Under the pieces are notes generated by a model. It worked only from the letters and a program-made list of their open reading frames with translations. It was not told the origin of the DNA and searched no databases. This document shows, piece after piece, positions 10,666 to 22,040 of a stretch of 64,000 bases of DNA (positions within the stretch are counted from its first letter, which is position 1; each line of letters begins with the position of its first letter). The position numbers were made by a program, and so were the translations under genes. Source of the stretch: Cryptomeria japonica. Taxonomy: Eukaryota > Streptophyta > Pinopsida > Cupressales > Cupressaceae. The stretch is from the NCBI RefSeq assembly GCF_030272615.1, contig NC_081410.1, forward strand, positions 258,649,533 to 258,713,532, in the 5' to 3' direction.

Positions 10666-11256
10666 TCACTTGAGAAATAGATCCATAAGCTCATTGAAGG
10701 TATGCATGGAATGATGAGGAAGAGAGCTATACCATTCTAATGTTGTCTCCTTGAGGGAACATGAGAACAACTTCAGCAGAATGAAGTCTAGACTATGGTA
10801 ATCACTACACATAGTCATGAAGGAATCTATGTGCACATTCGGATATCCATCACCATTGAACTTATCAAGCTTCAGGGACTCAATGGTAGTCAGAAGGATA
10901 GTATTCAAGATGGTAATGTTAAGGGGACTCTTCCTATAATATGTAGGCACAAATGATTGACCAAAGGCAGAGGCTAAGTTCGTCAATTGCAACTGGAACT
11001 GTCCCATGTTTTGCAAGATTGTATTCAGGATAGGATTAGAAGGCGAAGGAGGTGGAGGTGAGCCAGATCTGTCGCCACCTCCACCGAAACCTCCAGAAGG
11101 ACCAATTCCACTGGCAGATGTAGTGCTAGTGCTAACCGTAGATATCTGAGTCGTAGCAGAAGCAAAGGTTGAGCCACTATTTATACCCGTATAACTCAGC
11201 AGAGTAGTAGAGGCATTGATACCATGAATAGTGGGCCTAGGGTTGACCATATGCAT
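10666..11256 (-). pseudogene. Gag core of minus-strand Ty3/gypsy element
   Basis: A 196-codon open stretch. The N-terminal half is low-complexity (Ser/Thr, then GGFGGGGDRSGSPPPPSPSNP). From about residue 95 there is a helical gag domain with KLDKFNGDGYPNVHIDSF and LFSCSLKETTLEWYSSLP. The pattern L.KF.G.GDP..H...F and LFP.SL...A..WY..L is the retrotransposon gag signature of Tat/Ogre-like and related plant elements. It would form the particle shell. It is separated by stops from the pieces on both sides. Confidence 0.8.
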
Positions 11257-11304
11257 CGAAAAACTAGGTATGTCGACACTCAGCTGGGAACCATAAAAAT
11301 TTGA

Positions 11305-11795
11305 CTAACCATGCTGAGGAGAGGCCTCTACTAGGGGTACATGACCCTTCATAATCATGGAAAACACTCTTAGAACCTCTAGGCCTTTCCTATCCGAGAT
11401 GAGCATATCCCTTGAGGTATTAACTACATTCCTCACTTGGGGGAGAACATTCTCTCGATTAAGAAACCCTTCAAAGTCTCTTAGGTTCTCCTCTAAAGAT
11501 TGAATTCGGTCAAAGTCAATAGTGACAACAAAATAATGGTCAACAATACAAAGAGAAGGTGGCAGAGAGTTCATAAGGAAATTGTTTTGGGAACTACCAG
11601 CTGAAGATCCACCATGAACGGGATCCTAAGAGTACGGGAAGTGAGAAAATCGTTTAGATCAAGGAGAGGATCTTTGTTCATCATGTTAGGTAGAGGAGGA
11701 CTATAACGATCAGGGGGAAAGCTCCTCCTAGAATACCTCCTAACCACAACTCTTGTTGTAGTTTGAGTCGTAAAGCTCATAGACGAGATACACAA
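11305..11795 (-). pseudogene. Gag N-terminal pieces of minus-strand element
   Basis: Two short open stretches, 11795-11571 and 11574-11305, lie just upstream of the gag core on the same strand. They carry no motif I recognise; the second has a mixed helical segment (IQSLEENLRDFEGFLNRENVL). Position and strand suggest the N-terminal end of the same gag, split by frameshift. The ATG at 11795 is the most upstream candidate start. Confidence 0.45.
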
Positions 11796-14242
11796 CGTTC
11801 AGGACCACAACACAGGGACACAAAAAACTTGGAATGATAAAGTTGGTTTAAGTAAGATGCAAATGCTAAAAGTAAATGCATAATTTTTTATCAGATGCAA
11901 ATGCTTATTATTATTATTTTTCTAATAAATTAGATTTTTGAACTTTTGAAAAGTTTGAAAGATTAATGCAACTAGATGAAACAGAAAGTAAAGATAGTCC
12001 TAGTTCACATCGGGTTCACAAAAAATGTAACAGAGGAAATTTGCTACCTCAAGAATGATGGATCCTCAAGAACAAACTATCCCTCTAATACCTCCTTGAA
12101 CTGGCGCTAAGGTGATTCAATGGATAAAAACAACAGAGTTAAGTAGTTAACCACAATCTGAGGCTCTTAGATGACTCTGTCAAGCCTCTTCCCAAAGGAC
12201 GAGCATGCGAGTATGGGACACTAGCACAATGCTCTATCGTCCTGTATGGACGAGGTACAAAGTTCATACCAAAAATTGCAAGTGTGATTATAATGCAATA
12301 AAAATATATAAAATAATGAAGCTAAGCTAGTAAATGTGATATACAAAATAACTAAGATAAAATGGAAGGAGGAAAGGGAAGGAAATAGACAAATAAATAG
12401 TCCACATTATGAAGCCACCCGCAAGTTAATCTCCTCTTCACGTTAGTGTACCTACACACATGCAAGAAAGAAAAATGTTGGGGGTTGTGTTTTGGAGCCT
12501 GCCTAAGTTAGACCCCCGTTTTGGTGTTTCCACCTCCACGGACAATCCAAGAAGTCATGAGAATAATTAAGTGATAAAGGTAATTGGAAAGATGCAATAA
12601 GAGATTGGTAAAACATATTGGCAAATGAAAGAAAGGGATCAAGGAAACTCCCCTTCCATAAATGATTGTTGGAAATGTTGGTGTAGAGTGCTTGAAACAC
12701 TGCAATGATGGTAATGCTTTTAAAATAATGTCCAAAGATAACCTCTAAGAGCTTTCCCCTGCAAAAGATCATCAACTTGCCAAGAGAATCCTCCCAAATG
12801 CCTTTGAAATTGATAGATAAAGTTCCTTGAAGGAAAACAAACATCATTGGGTGCTTACAAAGGCGTTACGATTCCTTTCGGCTACAAGCGTAACACTCAA
12901 ACAACCACCCGCAGACTGTTAGATTCGTGAGATGCTAGCGCATTGTGTGGACGTCTTCGCACCATGTCTCTATCTCTGAAAGTGACAGGTTGGTGGTGTT
13001 GGTGATACTTCAGTCAAATTTGATAAGGATGGTTTAAGTGGACAAAAGGATAGGATGGCAAAGCCCGACCTCCGATGATATGGAGGAAGACGCCATTTGT
13101 CACACTAATCACAAAAGATAAGATTTTTGACATAACAAATATTTACTTCCTCAATGTGCCAATAGCCATAATGTTTTTAGTGAGCCATTCCATGTGAGCA
13201 TTAGGATCAACTTTAGGATCAGCTGGTGCAGTTATATTTCCATCAATATAGTGAGTTAATCCTCTTTCCATTAGCTTACTCCATACATCAATTTTTCATG
13301 AAGCATAGTTTAATGGAGTTAAAAGTGGAAATTTGAGGAGAACCCATAGCAAAAAAATGAAAGAGCACTAAGAAAAGAGAGGCACAATCACACAAGACAC
13401 CCCCCAAATTACTCAATCAAGAAACCCCCTCTCGAAATGATGATTTGGCACTTTATACTTAGTGCATGTATAATGGGCCACTTGCAAAGAAGGGCAAAGT
13501 AGACTTATGATTTCAACCTTACAACTCTCTCAAATAGGCTATAAAAGAGACCCCAACAAATACTGCAAGTGATCTAAACTGAAATCCAAGAAAAATATAA
13601 GTACCAAATAGGCCAAAAATGACCAAGTACTGAAAGTACAATTTCTACTGAAAATCACTATAAACTGATGGCAGATTGTGTAAGTAGATGAAAAATTATG
13701 CACTTTCAAAAAAAATGACACATGAAAAGGAGGTCATATGACCCCAAACAAAGCCTTAGAAGTTGCAAAATTGAGGATTGGACAAGTACAGTCATGAAAA
13801 ACTGAAAAATTGTAAAAAGCATGTCCTTCAAAATAAGAAAATTCCACCACCATTGTGGAGAGCATGAAAAATTAGCCAAAATAAAAAAAAATTGCACCAT
13901 AAAGGAGCTAAAATGAGCAAGTTATGGGCCTCCAAAGTTTGACCCTCAAAACTAAAAAGCTCAATGAGAGAGGTTGATAAATTTTCAAAAAATTGCTGGC
14001 ATCATCATTTCACTCGATTAAATATGATAGTCGTCTAGCCGTCATCAAGCCTTTGCTCCCCCTGCCTACTATATGGATGATGACATCATCTGCTGACATG
14101 GTGGTACAAATGATGACATGGCATACACGTGGTAGCTGAGGTGGAGTACAAAAAAAGGTGACGTGGAATGCTGACTGTATAGTCCGTATGATGATGTGGT
14201 AGCCAACTGTGTGTATGGGTCATTAAGGTGGCACTACGATCT
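11796..14242 (-). mobile_element. Non-coding; probable leader/LTR of the minus-strand element
   Basis: No coding motif is visible on either strand. The segment is AT-rich, and its last 200 bases have repeated TGACATGG/GACGTGG-like words, including CACGTGG at 14126 and TGACGTGG at 14159. It lies where the untranslated leader and 5' LTR of the minus-strand gag-pro element should be, but I could not find a convincing PBS or a matching second LTR. It ends at the gatct target site of the triple-LTR array and resumes at 33947. Confidence 0.35.
14238..14242. repeat. Target-site duplication gatct (left)
   Basis: The five bases gatct directly precede TGTAGTACCC of LTR 1 and recur directly after LTR 3 at 33942-33946. 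Confidence 0.92.
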
Positions 14243-17200
14243 TGTAGTACCCCTGCCCTAATCCATCTCTAATCTCAGTTTAATCTTGGTTAGTTTATCT
14301 TAATATAATGTTATAGTCAGATGTTTGATTTAATGCATAGCTGTTGATGTGGTTTTCACACTAGTTGTATGCAAGTTGTTTAGTGTTCCTATTTCGTGGT
14401 ATTAATATCGGGCTAACGCTTTCATTAAGTTTATATATGTATGCATGTATGACTCTTGGTTGCAGGAGATTTCAGGTACAACGCCGCATGCGTGCGAGGT
14501 TCGTCTTCACTTGGATTTGCAGGTTTGAGTGTACCTCTCTAATCCTTAGAGTTGGATTAGGTGGTCGTAAGACCCTAGTTGACCCTAGTCGTGCTCAAGT
14601 GAGCATCATCAGTCGTCGTCGATATTCCCTTTTGTTGGGTTTGCGAGTCGTCTGTTTGGTTGACCTTCTCGGTTTGCGTGCTTGGTGTGTATGGTTAAAT
14701 TGATTAATTAATTAGTCCTTAGTATTCAATTTGATTAAATATGTGTTTGTGCATTAAAGATCATTGGACTAGATTAATCGGGATTTCGTTATGCGTTTTT
14801 CGTTGATATTGGATTGCTCGTTTTAAAGTGCGAGTAAGTTCAATTAAATGACTGATTTTGAATATTAAATGCGTTTTGCATATGCTGTCGAAAAAGAAAG
14901 TTCTGTATTTAATTGCAATAGATTTAATTGTTTTCTGTTGGCTTATTAAATTAGAAAGGGTAAATTGAATTAAATGAGAAAAATCGATTTTTAATTGGAA
15001 AGCAATTTAATTGTTGATATAGTTGGAATAAGAATTAATTTTGAGAATTATTTTTAAATAAAAATTTTAATTCCAAAAATGGAATTTTTGGTCAACTCTC
15101 GATTATAACCTAAATTTTGGGAAAATTTTGGGGATGGTCATTTTTGGAAATTTTTTGGTTGGAGAATATTTTTGGATGAAATTTGGGGGATTTTGGAAGG
15201 AAGGAAGGTTTTGGGAGCTGCAGATTGGGGCTCTTCAGCAGATCTTGCCAGGAATGCGAGATCAGGTTGGATCTACTTACCAATTTAGTTCTTGTTTATA
15301 ATAAAATAAATTTGGGGTTTTGCTGTTCCTCAATCTATTTTGGGTGTTGAAACCCATTTGTGTTTGAAACCCTTTGTGTGTGGAAAGGATGAATGCCATC
15401 AAGAAAATATGATACTAAATCATTGTTCTTTTAAACAAAAATTATATTAATCGAAATTTATATTCATTTTTTTTGGTTGGGCGTTTTTATTAATTTTCGA
15501 ACTGTGGAGATTTATTAAAAAAAAATGGGAGGTCTGTTAAAAACTCGGGGTTTGGGGTTGGAGGGCGGGGAGCGGAGCTCCACCCGCCTCCTCCTCCCCT
15601 CCCCCGCTCATCCCCGCTCGCTGTGGCCGTTTCCCCCCACACCTTGTGCCGCTCGCAGTGGCTGCGGCTCACTACGATGGCCGTAGGTGCCGCAAGGCAC
15701 CGCGGAATGTGCGTGCATCGCAGTGGTGCCGCCGCCAAGGCTCTCTGCGGCTGGGGTTTGGCTTGCCCAACCCCCGCGTTGGGAGGTGGGCCCGACCTTC
15801 GCCACCCCCCTTTTTAAAATGCTTTTTTTTTTGGTTAGTATTTAAATGTGGCTTTTTTTTTAATGTATTTTTTTATTATTCAAAAAAAATGCATAGATTA
15901 TAATATTTTAATATTATTTAATGGGAATTTTTAATTAAGATTTAATTATGAACAATGTGGCATAAATGAATATATGCTGATGATTCTTAGATAGATTATT
16001 ATGCTAGATTTAATATTAAATTGGGTATATTTTGGGTAGATGAAATATTGTTGTATTGGAAAAATCTTTTTGAGTTAAAACGTACTTTATTCCCATATAT
16101 ATATTGTTTGAAGATTTTAAGGGTATAAGTCATCTGGTAAGGTTCGAAATGAATATTTAACCATTGGTCATTAGAAATTTAAACGATATACTTTTGGAAA
16201 TGATTATCTTCATTTAGACTCTCTTTTTATATTATATTTCCGTGATCCGTATAGTGCTTCTGGTCTTGGAAAAAAAAAAAATGAAACTGTAGAGGTCGGT
16301 TTTGAACCAGTATGTCAATGACGTTTTGATTGGAAATTAAATATCTTATTTAATTGATTAATGGTTTTCTGAGATTTATTAATATGAATTGGTTTAAAAA
16401 CTCATTATGGCTTAATATGTCTGTTCGATGCTTTGAACCTTAGAGAGTTAGAAAGCCAAGAACAACCTATCCCTAGATGAGGTAGATAACTGTAATTTGA
16501 TATAGATCTTGTAGAAAACTTGATCGACATTTAATGTCTAGATTAATTTGGAGAAAGATTGGTTCTGTTGAATGTTGCCTTTGCGAGTTTAATTTCTGTA
16601 TTCGCTTTTAATTATGAAATGGCAAGAGTGCTTTGTTTGATAGGTCCCTGTCGTATGGAATGATTTGGGGTACCTGTATCAGTCCTCGGTCCCGAGTTGA
16701 CTGTTGTTTGTGGTAGTGTCGTATTTGGTCATATCCTCTATGTGGGTGTCGAATGTTGAATCGTGGTTGACCTTAGTCGGTCAGGTCTCTAGTTTGAGTA
16801 CCGTCTGTCAGTGCACCTCGTATGATGTCATGTTTGACCAATGGTGGATTTCTCCATCTTGAACTCCGTTCGTCTGACCATGTGTATTCCTTGGGTTTGA
16901 GTTCGTCTGAGTTAGTCTAGTGTCGTATGGGAAAGTGGCTTTCGATTGGGGGCCGTGCCCAAAGTGGCTGCTGGGTAACCCGTCGAAAGTGAGTCTAATA
17001 AGTGATAACCTATCAGTAGATTAGAATGTAATATCCAAGTAAGATAATTGTGCCTCACACATGGGACGAGTGCTATAATAGATTCGACATGCTGTGAGAA
17101 GGCCTGAAATGGCAAACCACCATCCTTGTCTTCACGAGAGGATGTGTGGGTCCACATGAGGCTTGGATGGGCCGGAGGCTTGGATTAGGTTACCAGGGTA

Positions 17201-18333
17201 ACCCAGTGTATGGGGCCGGGACCTATGAAGACCTGCCATGGTAACCATACCAGGTTGTGTGATGACACTTGTCCCTACGTTCGCTAGTGTGTTGTTGTTT
17301 TGTCCTGTTAGGAGTACCTTTGTGGGTCATCCTTTTGTCTCTGCCCTTGTGAGTATCGGTTTCATGTTAGACCTTGGGTGGTGATGACTCAGTTTTATGG
17401 ATGCTCTTCTGGACCTTTGTATTAGCTTTGATTATGTTCAGCTGGATCCTGTTCTTTTCAGGGATCGTTTATGTATTTATTGACCGGTGCGGTCGCTTGT
17501 ATATTGTTTGTATTTCGCCTTGATGGCCGGATTGTAATGGTGTAACCTCTTGTATTCTTAACTTTATTATTTATCAGAGGGGTCTTGCAGTTGAGCAGAC
17601 CCGGAGATGTAGCCCTTTAGGGGTGAACTCCGAGATCATTATGGTGTTATGTGATGTATTCTCTTATGTTTCCTTTATTCAGCTTTATCGTGTATGGGTA
17701 GCTTATGTTAGAATGGTTAAGTGGATAAATGGAATTAACTTTAAATGCTTATTTGCAGTCTTCTTGAATGCCATTGCGATCGAATGCATAAGTGGTTTAG
17801 ATGAGATTTATTCTAGATGCATGTATGCAATCATCTTTTAAAATGTATTAAATTGGAATATGAAAGAATGTAACTTAGAGTAATGGGATATATTCAGTTG
17901 TTGTTAAGGAAATTAAGTATGCTGGAAAAGATCTCATATGTTTATGATGAAATTCTAGTGGGTTAGAATATTAGATGTATGGCATGTAATTTTAAATGAA
18001 AAGCTTGAATGAAGATTATGAATAGATCTTAATGGATGAATCTTTGCTTGTGTTTTATATTTCCATCTTCTGAAAGAAATTATCCTAAGTAAGAATTATC
18101 TCGTATTAGGATAATCAGTTTATTGGATTAATTGTGTGAGTTAAGTGAATTGTGGAATTTAAATAATCTCGTTGGGAAACTCTTTAGGTGTTAGTTGAAG
18201 TCTTCCGCTATGTAATCTGAATCTTTGTTATCTTGTTGTATCTTATGTGGTGTAACTTTTTAAAAAAAAATTATTGCACTCTATTCTTGAGTTATGGCTT
18301 AATCCCTTCGGAGTTTCCTGGCAGGGCATTACA
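14243..18333 (+). repeat. LARD LTR 1 (4.1 kb)
   Basis: Begins TGTAGTACCCCTGCCC and ends GGCAGGGCATTACA, giving TGTA...TACA termini. It is about 98% identical by eye to 22041-26143 and 29850-33941. It is AT-rich except for a GC-rich block at about 15545-15815. A 112-codon open stretch at 14365 is not conserved as protein between copies, so I do not call it a gene. A tRNA-Met PBS follows three bases after the end. LTRs of this size with a non-coding interior fit LARD elements. Confidence 0.95.
15545..15815 (+). other. GC-rich block in LARD LTR 1
   Basis: About 270 bases of strongly GC-rich sequence (CCGCC and GGGCGGGG runs) inside an otherwise AT-rich LTR, between poly-A/T tracts. Equivalents are at about 23343-23615 and 31150-31420. 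The solo LTR has a different GC-rich sequence at the same place (about 53918-54115). Open frames here differ between copies and have no known domain. Confidence 0.85.
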
Positions 18334-18335
18334 TT

Positions 18336-18348
18336 TGGTATCAGAGCC
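18336..18348 (+). promoter_or_regulatory. PBS of LARD internal domain 1
   Basis: TGGTATCAGAGCC, a perfect match to the usual plant initiator tRNA-Met primer site, two bases after the LTR end. Confidence 0.95.
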
Positions 18349-20176
18349 CATGTTGCAAACATTGGGATCTCTGGTGTCACGTGTGCCCTCTATTTGTGTG
18401 AGGTGTATCAACCTTATGTGTATTCTTGTCCTCCTTTTGCATGTGACTGATTGAGTAGACCTTGACTGGTGTGTAACGTGTGTGTTCACACCTTGTTTTC
18501 GCCTTCTTGATGTTGGTGTTTTTTTTGAGTGTTTATATGTGCATTGTGTGCTTATTGATGTCTGGGTCTACGATTACTTTTATTCTGAAAGAGAGTCGTA
18601 TGTACCTTCCCTTATTGAGTGTTGTACTCTTTAGACTAATCCATTTGGGGTGGTCCGTGCTTGTCTTCAGTTCGAGAGTGCGAATTGTGTTCGTTTAAGA
18701 TTATGATCCAGCTTAATGTTGTCCACTTGAAGGACTAGTATGGCAAATATTGAATGCTTATTATGTAGAAAATGAAATGATCATCACCATTCCTCTCTCT
18801 CTTTCTGGAAATTAAAATGATTAGGATATGTGTAATTATCTCTGAATTGAGTTTCTTGTTTGCTAGAGAAAAGGGTGTGACTTCTTGAACCCTTGTGTGA
18901 GCCTTATGACGCTTATGTTTTTAGATTATTAAAGGGGCTATGGATTTTAAAGTTCATATTGGTTATTGGGAAAAAACTGTATGTGTACATTTAAAGAATT
19001 CTCCATATGTATCTTGTAGGAGTAGCATGATTAAATTCTACCTTAGTAAGGTGCATTTCTATGTGGATAGTTGAATTATGTGAAACTGCTTGGTTTGTAG
19101 AAGAAGTATTAAAAGGAGCATGTTATTGTAGCTTCGAGAGAGTATTAATGTGTTTTCCAAAAGATTGTTTTATGTGTATCATTAAACCAGTTTGATTGAA
19201 GATTTATTTTAGCTAATGCTCCATGGAACTCGTTTTTGGGTATATGTAAGTACCTTAATGTGTTTAGAAAGTGCGAATGAAAAGCTTGTTTGATGTGCAT
19301 GCATTAATATGTTTTATTTGGGTAATAGCTCTTTGCTTATCTTTGATCGTAATGTGATCTTCTCTAATAGGTTGCAAATTATGACATGTGTCTATATTGT
19401 ATTATTATAAGTGAGTGTTCTTAAGAGGCCTTGCATTATCGAAAGATTGCCTGTCTTGATCTCTGTTTTGTCTGGAAAACTAGAACCTCCTGTTGCAACC
19501 ATAATTATTGAAAGTGTTTTGTTAGGCTGATTGTCATCCTTCTAAAGGTAGCGAAATGAAAACCGTGCAATTGAAATGATAGGCTTATAGTGAGAAATTT
19601 TATAATGTAGTGTGATCTTGATTGATCTTGTGTCTTTGTAAGAAATAGTTTGGTTATAAAACTCTCCTTCCCTTTTCTTTGCCTAATCATAAGAATTTTA
19701 GAAATGGTATTAAAGAATGCATTGATTTAAATAAAATGTTTATAAAACATGTGAAATTGTGCTGTTGCATTTTGGCTTCATATTGAAAGATGAAAGTCCT
19801 CTTTGAGAAAAGAATTTGCTTAGCTAGTAATTTAGTTGCGAATGCTTAGTGAAATTTGAGAAAGATATAGGAATGATGTTATTTCCTTATGTAATTGTGA
19901 ATTGTTAATTATTTCAGTACTTGTATCTAGAGTAAACTTGATTCAGTTATTTATATAGAAAGCATAATTGAAATCTTCCTTGAATAGATGTTAGCGTACT
20001 GAAAAGTACTCCCCGTAAATGTGACTAAACCAGTACTGGTGTATTTGTGTGTATTGTAAGAAACCAGTGCTTATTATGTGTGCCCATGGATTGGTGAAGT
20101 AATCAACCATGGAGGATATGTAGCTTATGAGTATGGGAAACCATAATGTTTATGTAATGTTGCTTATTTGTTTCCC

Positions 20177-20214
20177 TACTGAGTACCAAACCTCGGGTTG
20201 TGGGTAACTCAGTA
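20177..20214 (+). other. Nested hairpin in LARD internal domain 1
   Basis: TACTGAGTACC pairs with GGGTAACTCAGTA (one bulged base), enclosing a second stem AACC-TCG-GGTT. The same hairpin is at 27986-28023 with no change. In LARD RNA this could be a structural signal; that role is inference. Confidence 0.7.
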
Positions 20215-20600
20215 TGTTAAGGGGTAGTATTCGAAGTAACCGTTCCTTGAATAGTATGGATTGGCGTACGAGTAATGTCGGCGCGAAGCGACTTTAGCTT
20301 CTCTACTTTGAGGAATGATATAGTTGTACTATTAAACTGTATCAAAGGTGTACGCAATACTTTCCCTTTTTGATGAATCTATTTATAGGTTTATGTGTGT
20401 CAACCTGTTCCTTTCCTTTATTTGAGCATATGGATGGTGATTCTTGTGTTTAGTGATGGTGTGATTTGGAGGATCCTTTGCCTTGTCTTCATGAAAGGTA
20501 GGTTTATTCACATGTGTTGCCAGGTAGTTTGTGTTGGTGGGCATGTGGGTGGACCCTAGTCATGTATACCTCTGACTTACGGTGAGTATCCTTCTAGATA

Positions 20601-20770
20601 TGTTGCTATGCGGGATGTGACTTGCGCGTGCTTTTTCCACGAGGTACACTACCATGCGGGATACGCCCATTGCGTGTTTTCTCCACTTGGGGTATTGCCA
20701 TGCCACGTGACGACGTGATGCGGGGTGATGTCGAGGTGCACACTGCCATGCCATGTGGGTAGTGTGACTA
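20601..20770 (+). repeat. GC-rich 46-48 bp degenerate tandem repeat
   Basis: Four imperfect units start near 20601, 20650, 20696 and 20742. Each opens with a G-C-(T/C)-ATG core (CTATGCGGGAT, CCATGCGGGAT, CCATGCCACG, CCATGCCATG), and the first three end in GAGGTACAC or a variant. The equivalent array in internal domain 2 is at about 28411-28575. Confidence 0.7.
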
Positions 20771-22026
20771 TGTAACACCACATGATGAGCTACTGCAATA
20801 GCTAGTCAGATGTTCCTTCCTTCCTCGTTGGTGGCTAGATGTTAGTCACACAGTGATGTTATGTGCAGTTGTGATATTATTTATATTCTTTGGGGATCAG
20901 CAATTTATTTTACGTTGACTTTGAAGGTTTAGCCATGATCTTGTGATCTTTTGCACTTTTGATTTGGTGTTGAAATTCTGGATTATTTTCCTACCTTATT
21001 GTTGGAATTAATGATTTATTACCTTTATTCGTTTGTACTTGGTGGCTGAATTGGTTTATCCTTATTGTTTTCGTATGCTGGTCCTGTGTTGAAATGTGAA
21101 ATTCCTCTCCAAAGACGTATGACACGGATTTGGTAGAGAGTGTGCGAGGAAGTTGATGTAGGGAACCTTGAGGATGGGGGTATGTGAGGCTGTTATGCAG
21201 CTAGGATCCACTACTTACCTATGTGTGGTGACTATCTCTTGGAGGCTAACCACCTTGCTCAACAAGGGATATTCACAAAGGTCTTGTATGGAAGGTAGCA
21301 CCGCTATGGTGTGCCTAGCACCATCGAGCCTTGAGTGAGATATTGGATGTTTTTGATCATATTGTTGTTCTGAGATCAGACATAGAGATGCTGATCATGC
21401 ATGTTATCTTTGATCGAGCATTAGACATGCTCACATGTGGCCTTTTGTGTTATGCATTCCAGTTATGTGGATGGTTATTATTTGTATCATGGAGTAAATT
21501 GTGTTAGCTTGTCACTATATTATGGGACATAGTCTTTGGAAAGGTTTTCTTATGCCTGGCAAGTGTAACAATGGAGTTATATTTTTGTTGCTCTTATTTA
21601 TCGAAGGTTAATTTGGTTGTAGAAATTGATATTTAAGCTAGTTCTATTCAATAAAATTTTATGATAAAGATGGATTGGTAAAGGAAATTTATCTTGATGG
21701 CATGTTTTCTGGTCATGTTTGAGAAATGATTATGGTAATTGTTGTTTACCTCTTTGTAATGCTTTAATTTGGTGTAATGAAAGGAAGAAAATTCTTGTTG
21801 CTCTGCTATGATTGTGGATAATTCCTAGAATATTTTTAAGGAATGTATGGTTTTAGATGTATCTTGCCAATGGATAATGGCGTTTGTAAAGGATTTTGCC
21901 AAAATATTTCATTTGATTATAGAAAGATTTCTATGTGCAATTTGATCTTTGTTGAATGAGTTTTAGGGCTGATGCGTATGATATGTTCTCCATCTAGCCT
22001 TACGACTTCCAGGAGTAAGTCGGAAC

Positions 22027-22040
22027 CTAGGGGGGGAGAA
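22027..22040 (+). other. Polypurine tract, LARD copy 1
   Basis: CTAGGGGGGGAGAA immediately precedes TGTAGTACCC of LTR 2. This is a strong purine run with the expected position and orientation. Confidence 0.92.

Larger units (their letters stand above)
18334..22040 (+). mobile_element. LARD internal domain 1 (non-coding)
   Basis: The 3.7 kb between LTR 1 and LTR 2 starts with a PBS and ends with a PPT but contains no gag, protease, RT, RNase H or integrase motif in any frame. The longest open stretches are about 70 codons with no recognisable domain. It is nearly identical to 26144-29849. Notable contents are a nested hairpin at 20177-20214 and a GC-rich degenerate tandem repeat at 20601-20770. 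It would have to be copied by proteins supplied in trans. Confidence 0.92.

Noticed and set aside
12070-12120. TGGCGCTAAGG near 12104 as PBS of the minus-strand gag-pro element
   Set aside because: It reads in the plus direction, opposite to the element, and no LTR end adjoins it.
14365-14703. 112-codon open frame repeated in all three array LTRs (also 22163 and 29972)
   Set aside because: Its repetition follows from the LTR being repeated. Many differences change amino acids, the solo LTR copy is frameshifted, and there is no known domain.
15608-15817. Overlapping Arg/Ala/Pro-rich open frames in the GC-rich LTR block
   Set aside because: GC-rich DNA lacks stop codons by composition. Frames on both strands overlap and differ between copies.
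17189-17204. GGTTACC-AG-GGTAACC palindrome in array LTRs as a functional hairpin
   Set aside because: One arm is altered in the solo LTR and the stem is only 7 bp, so conservation is not shown.
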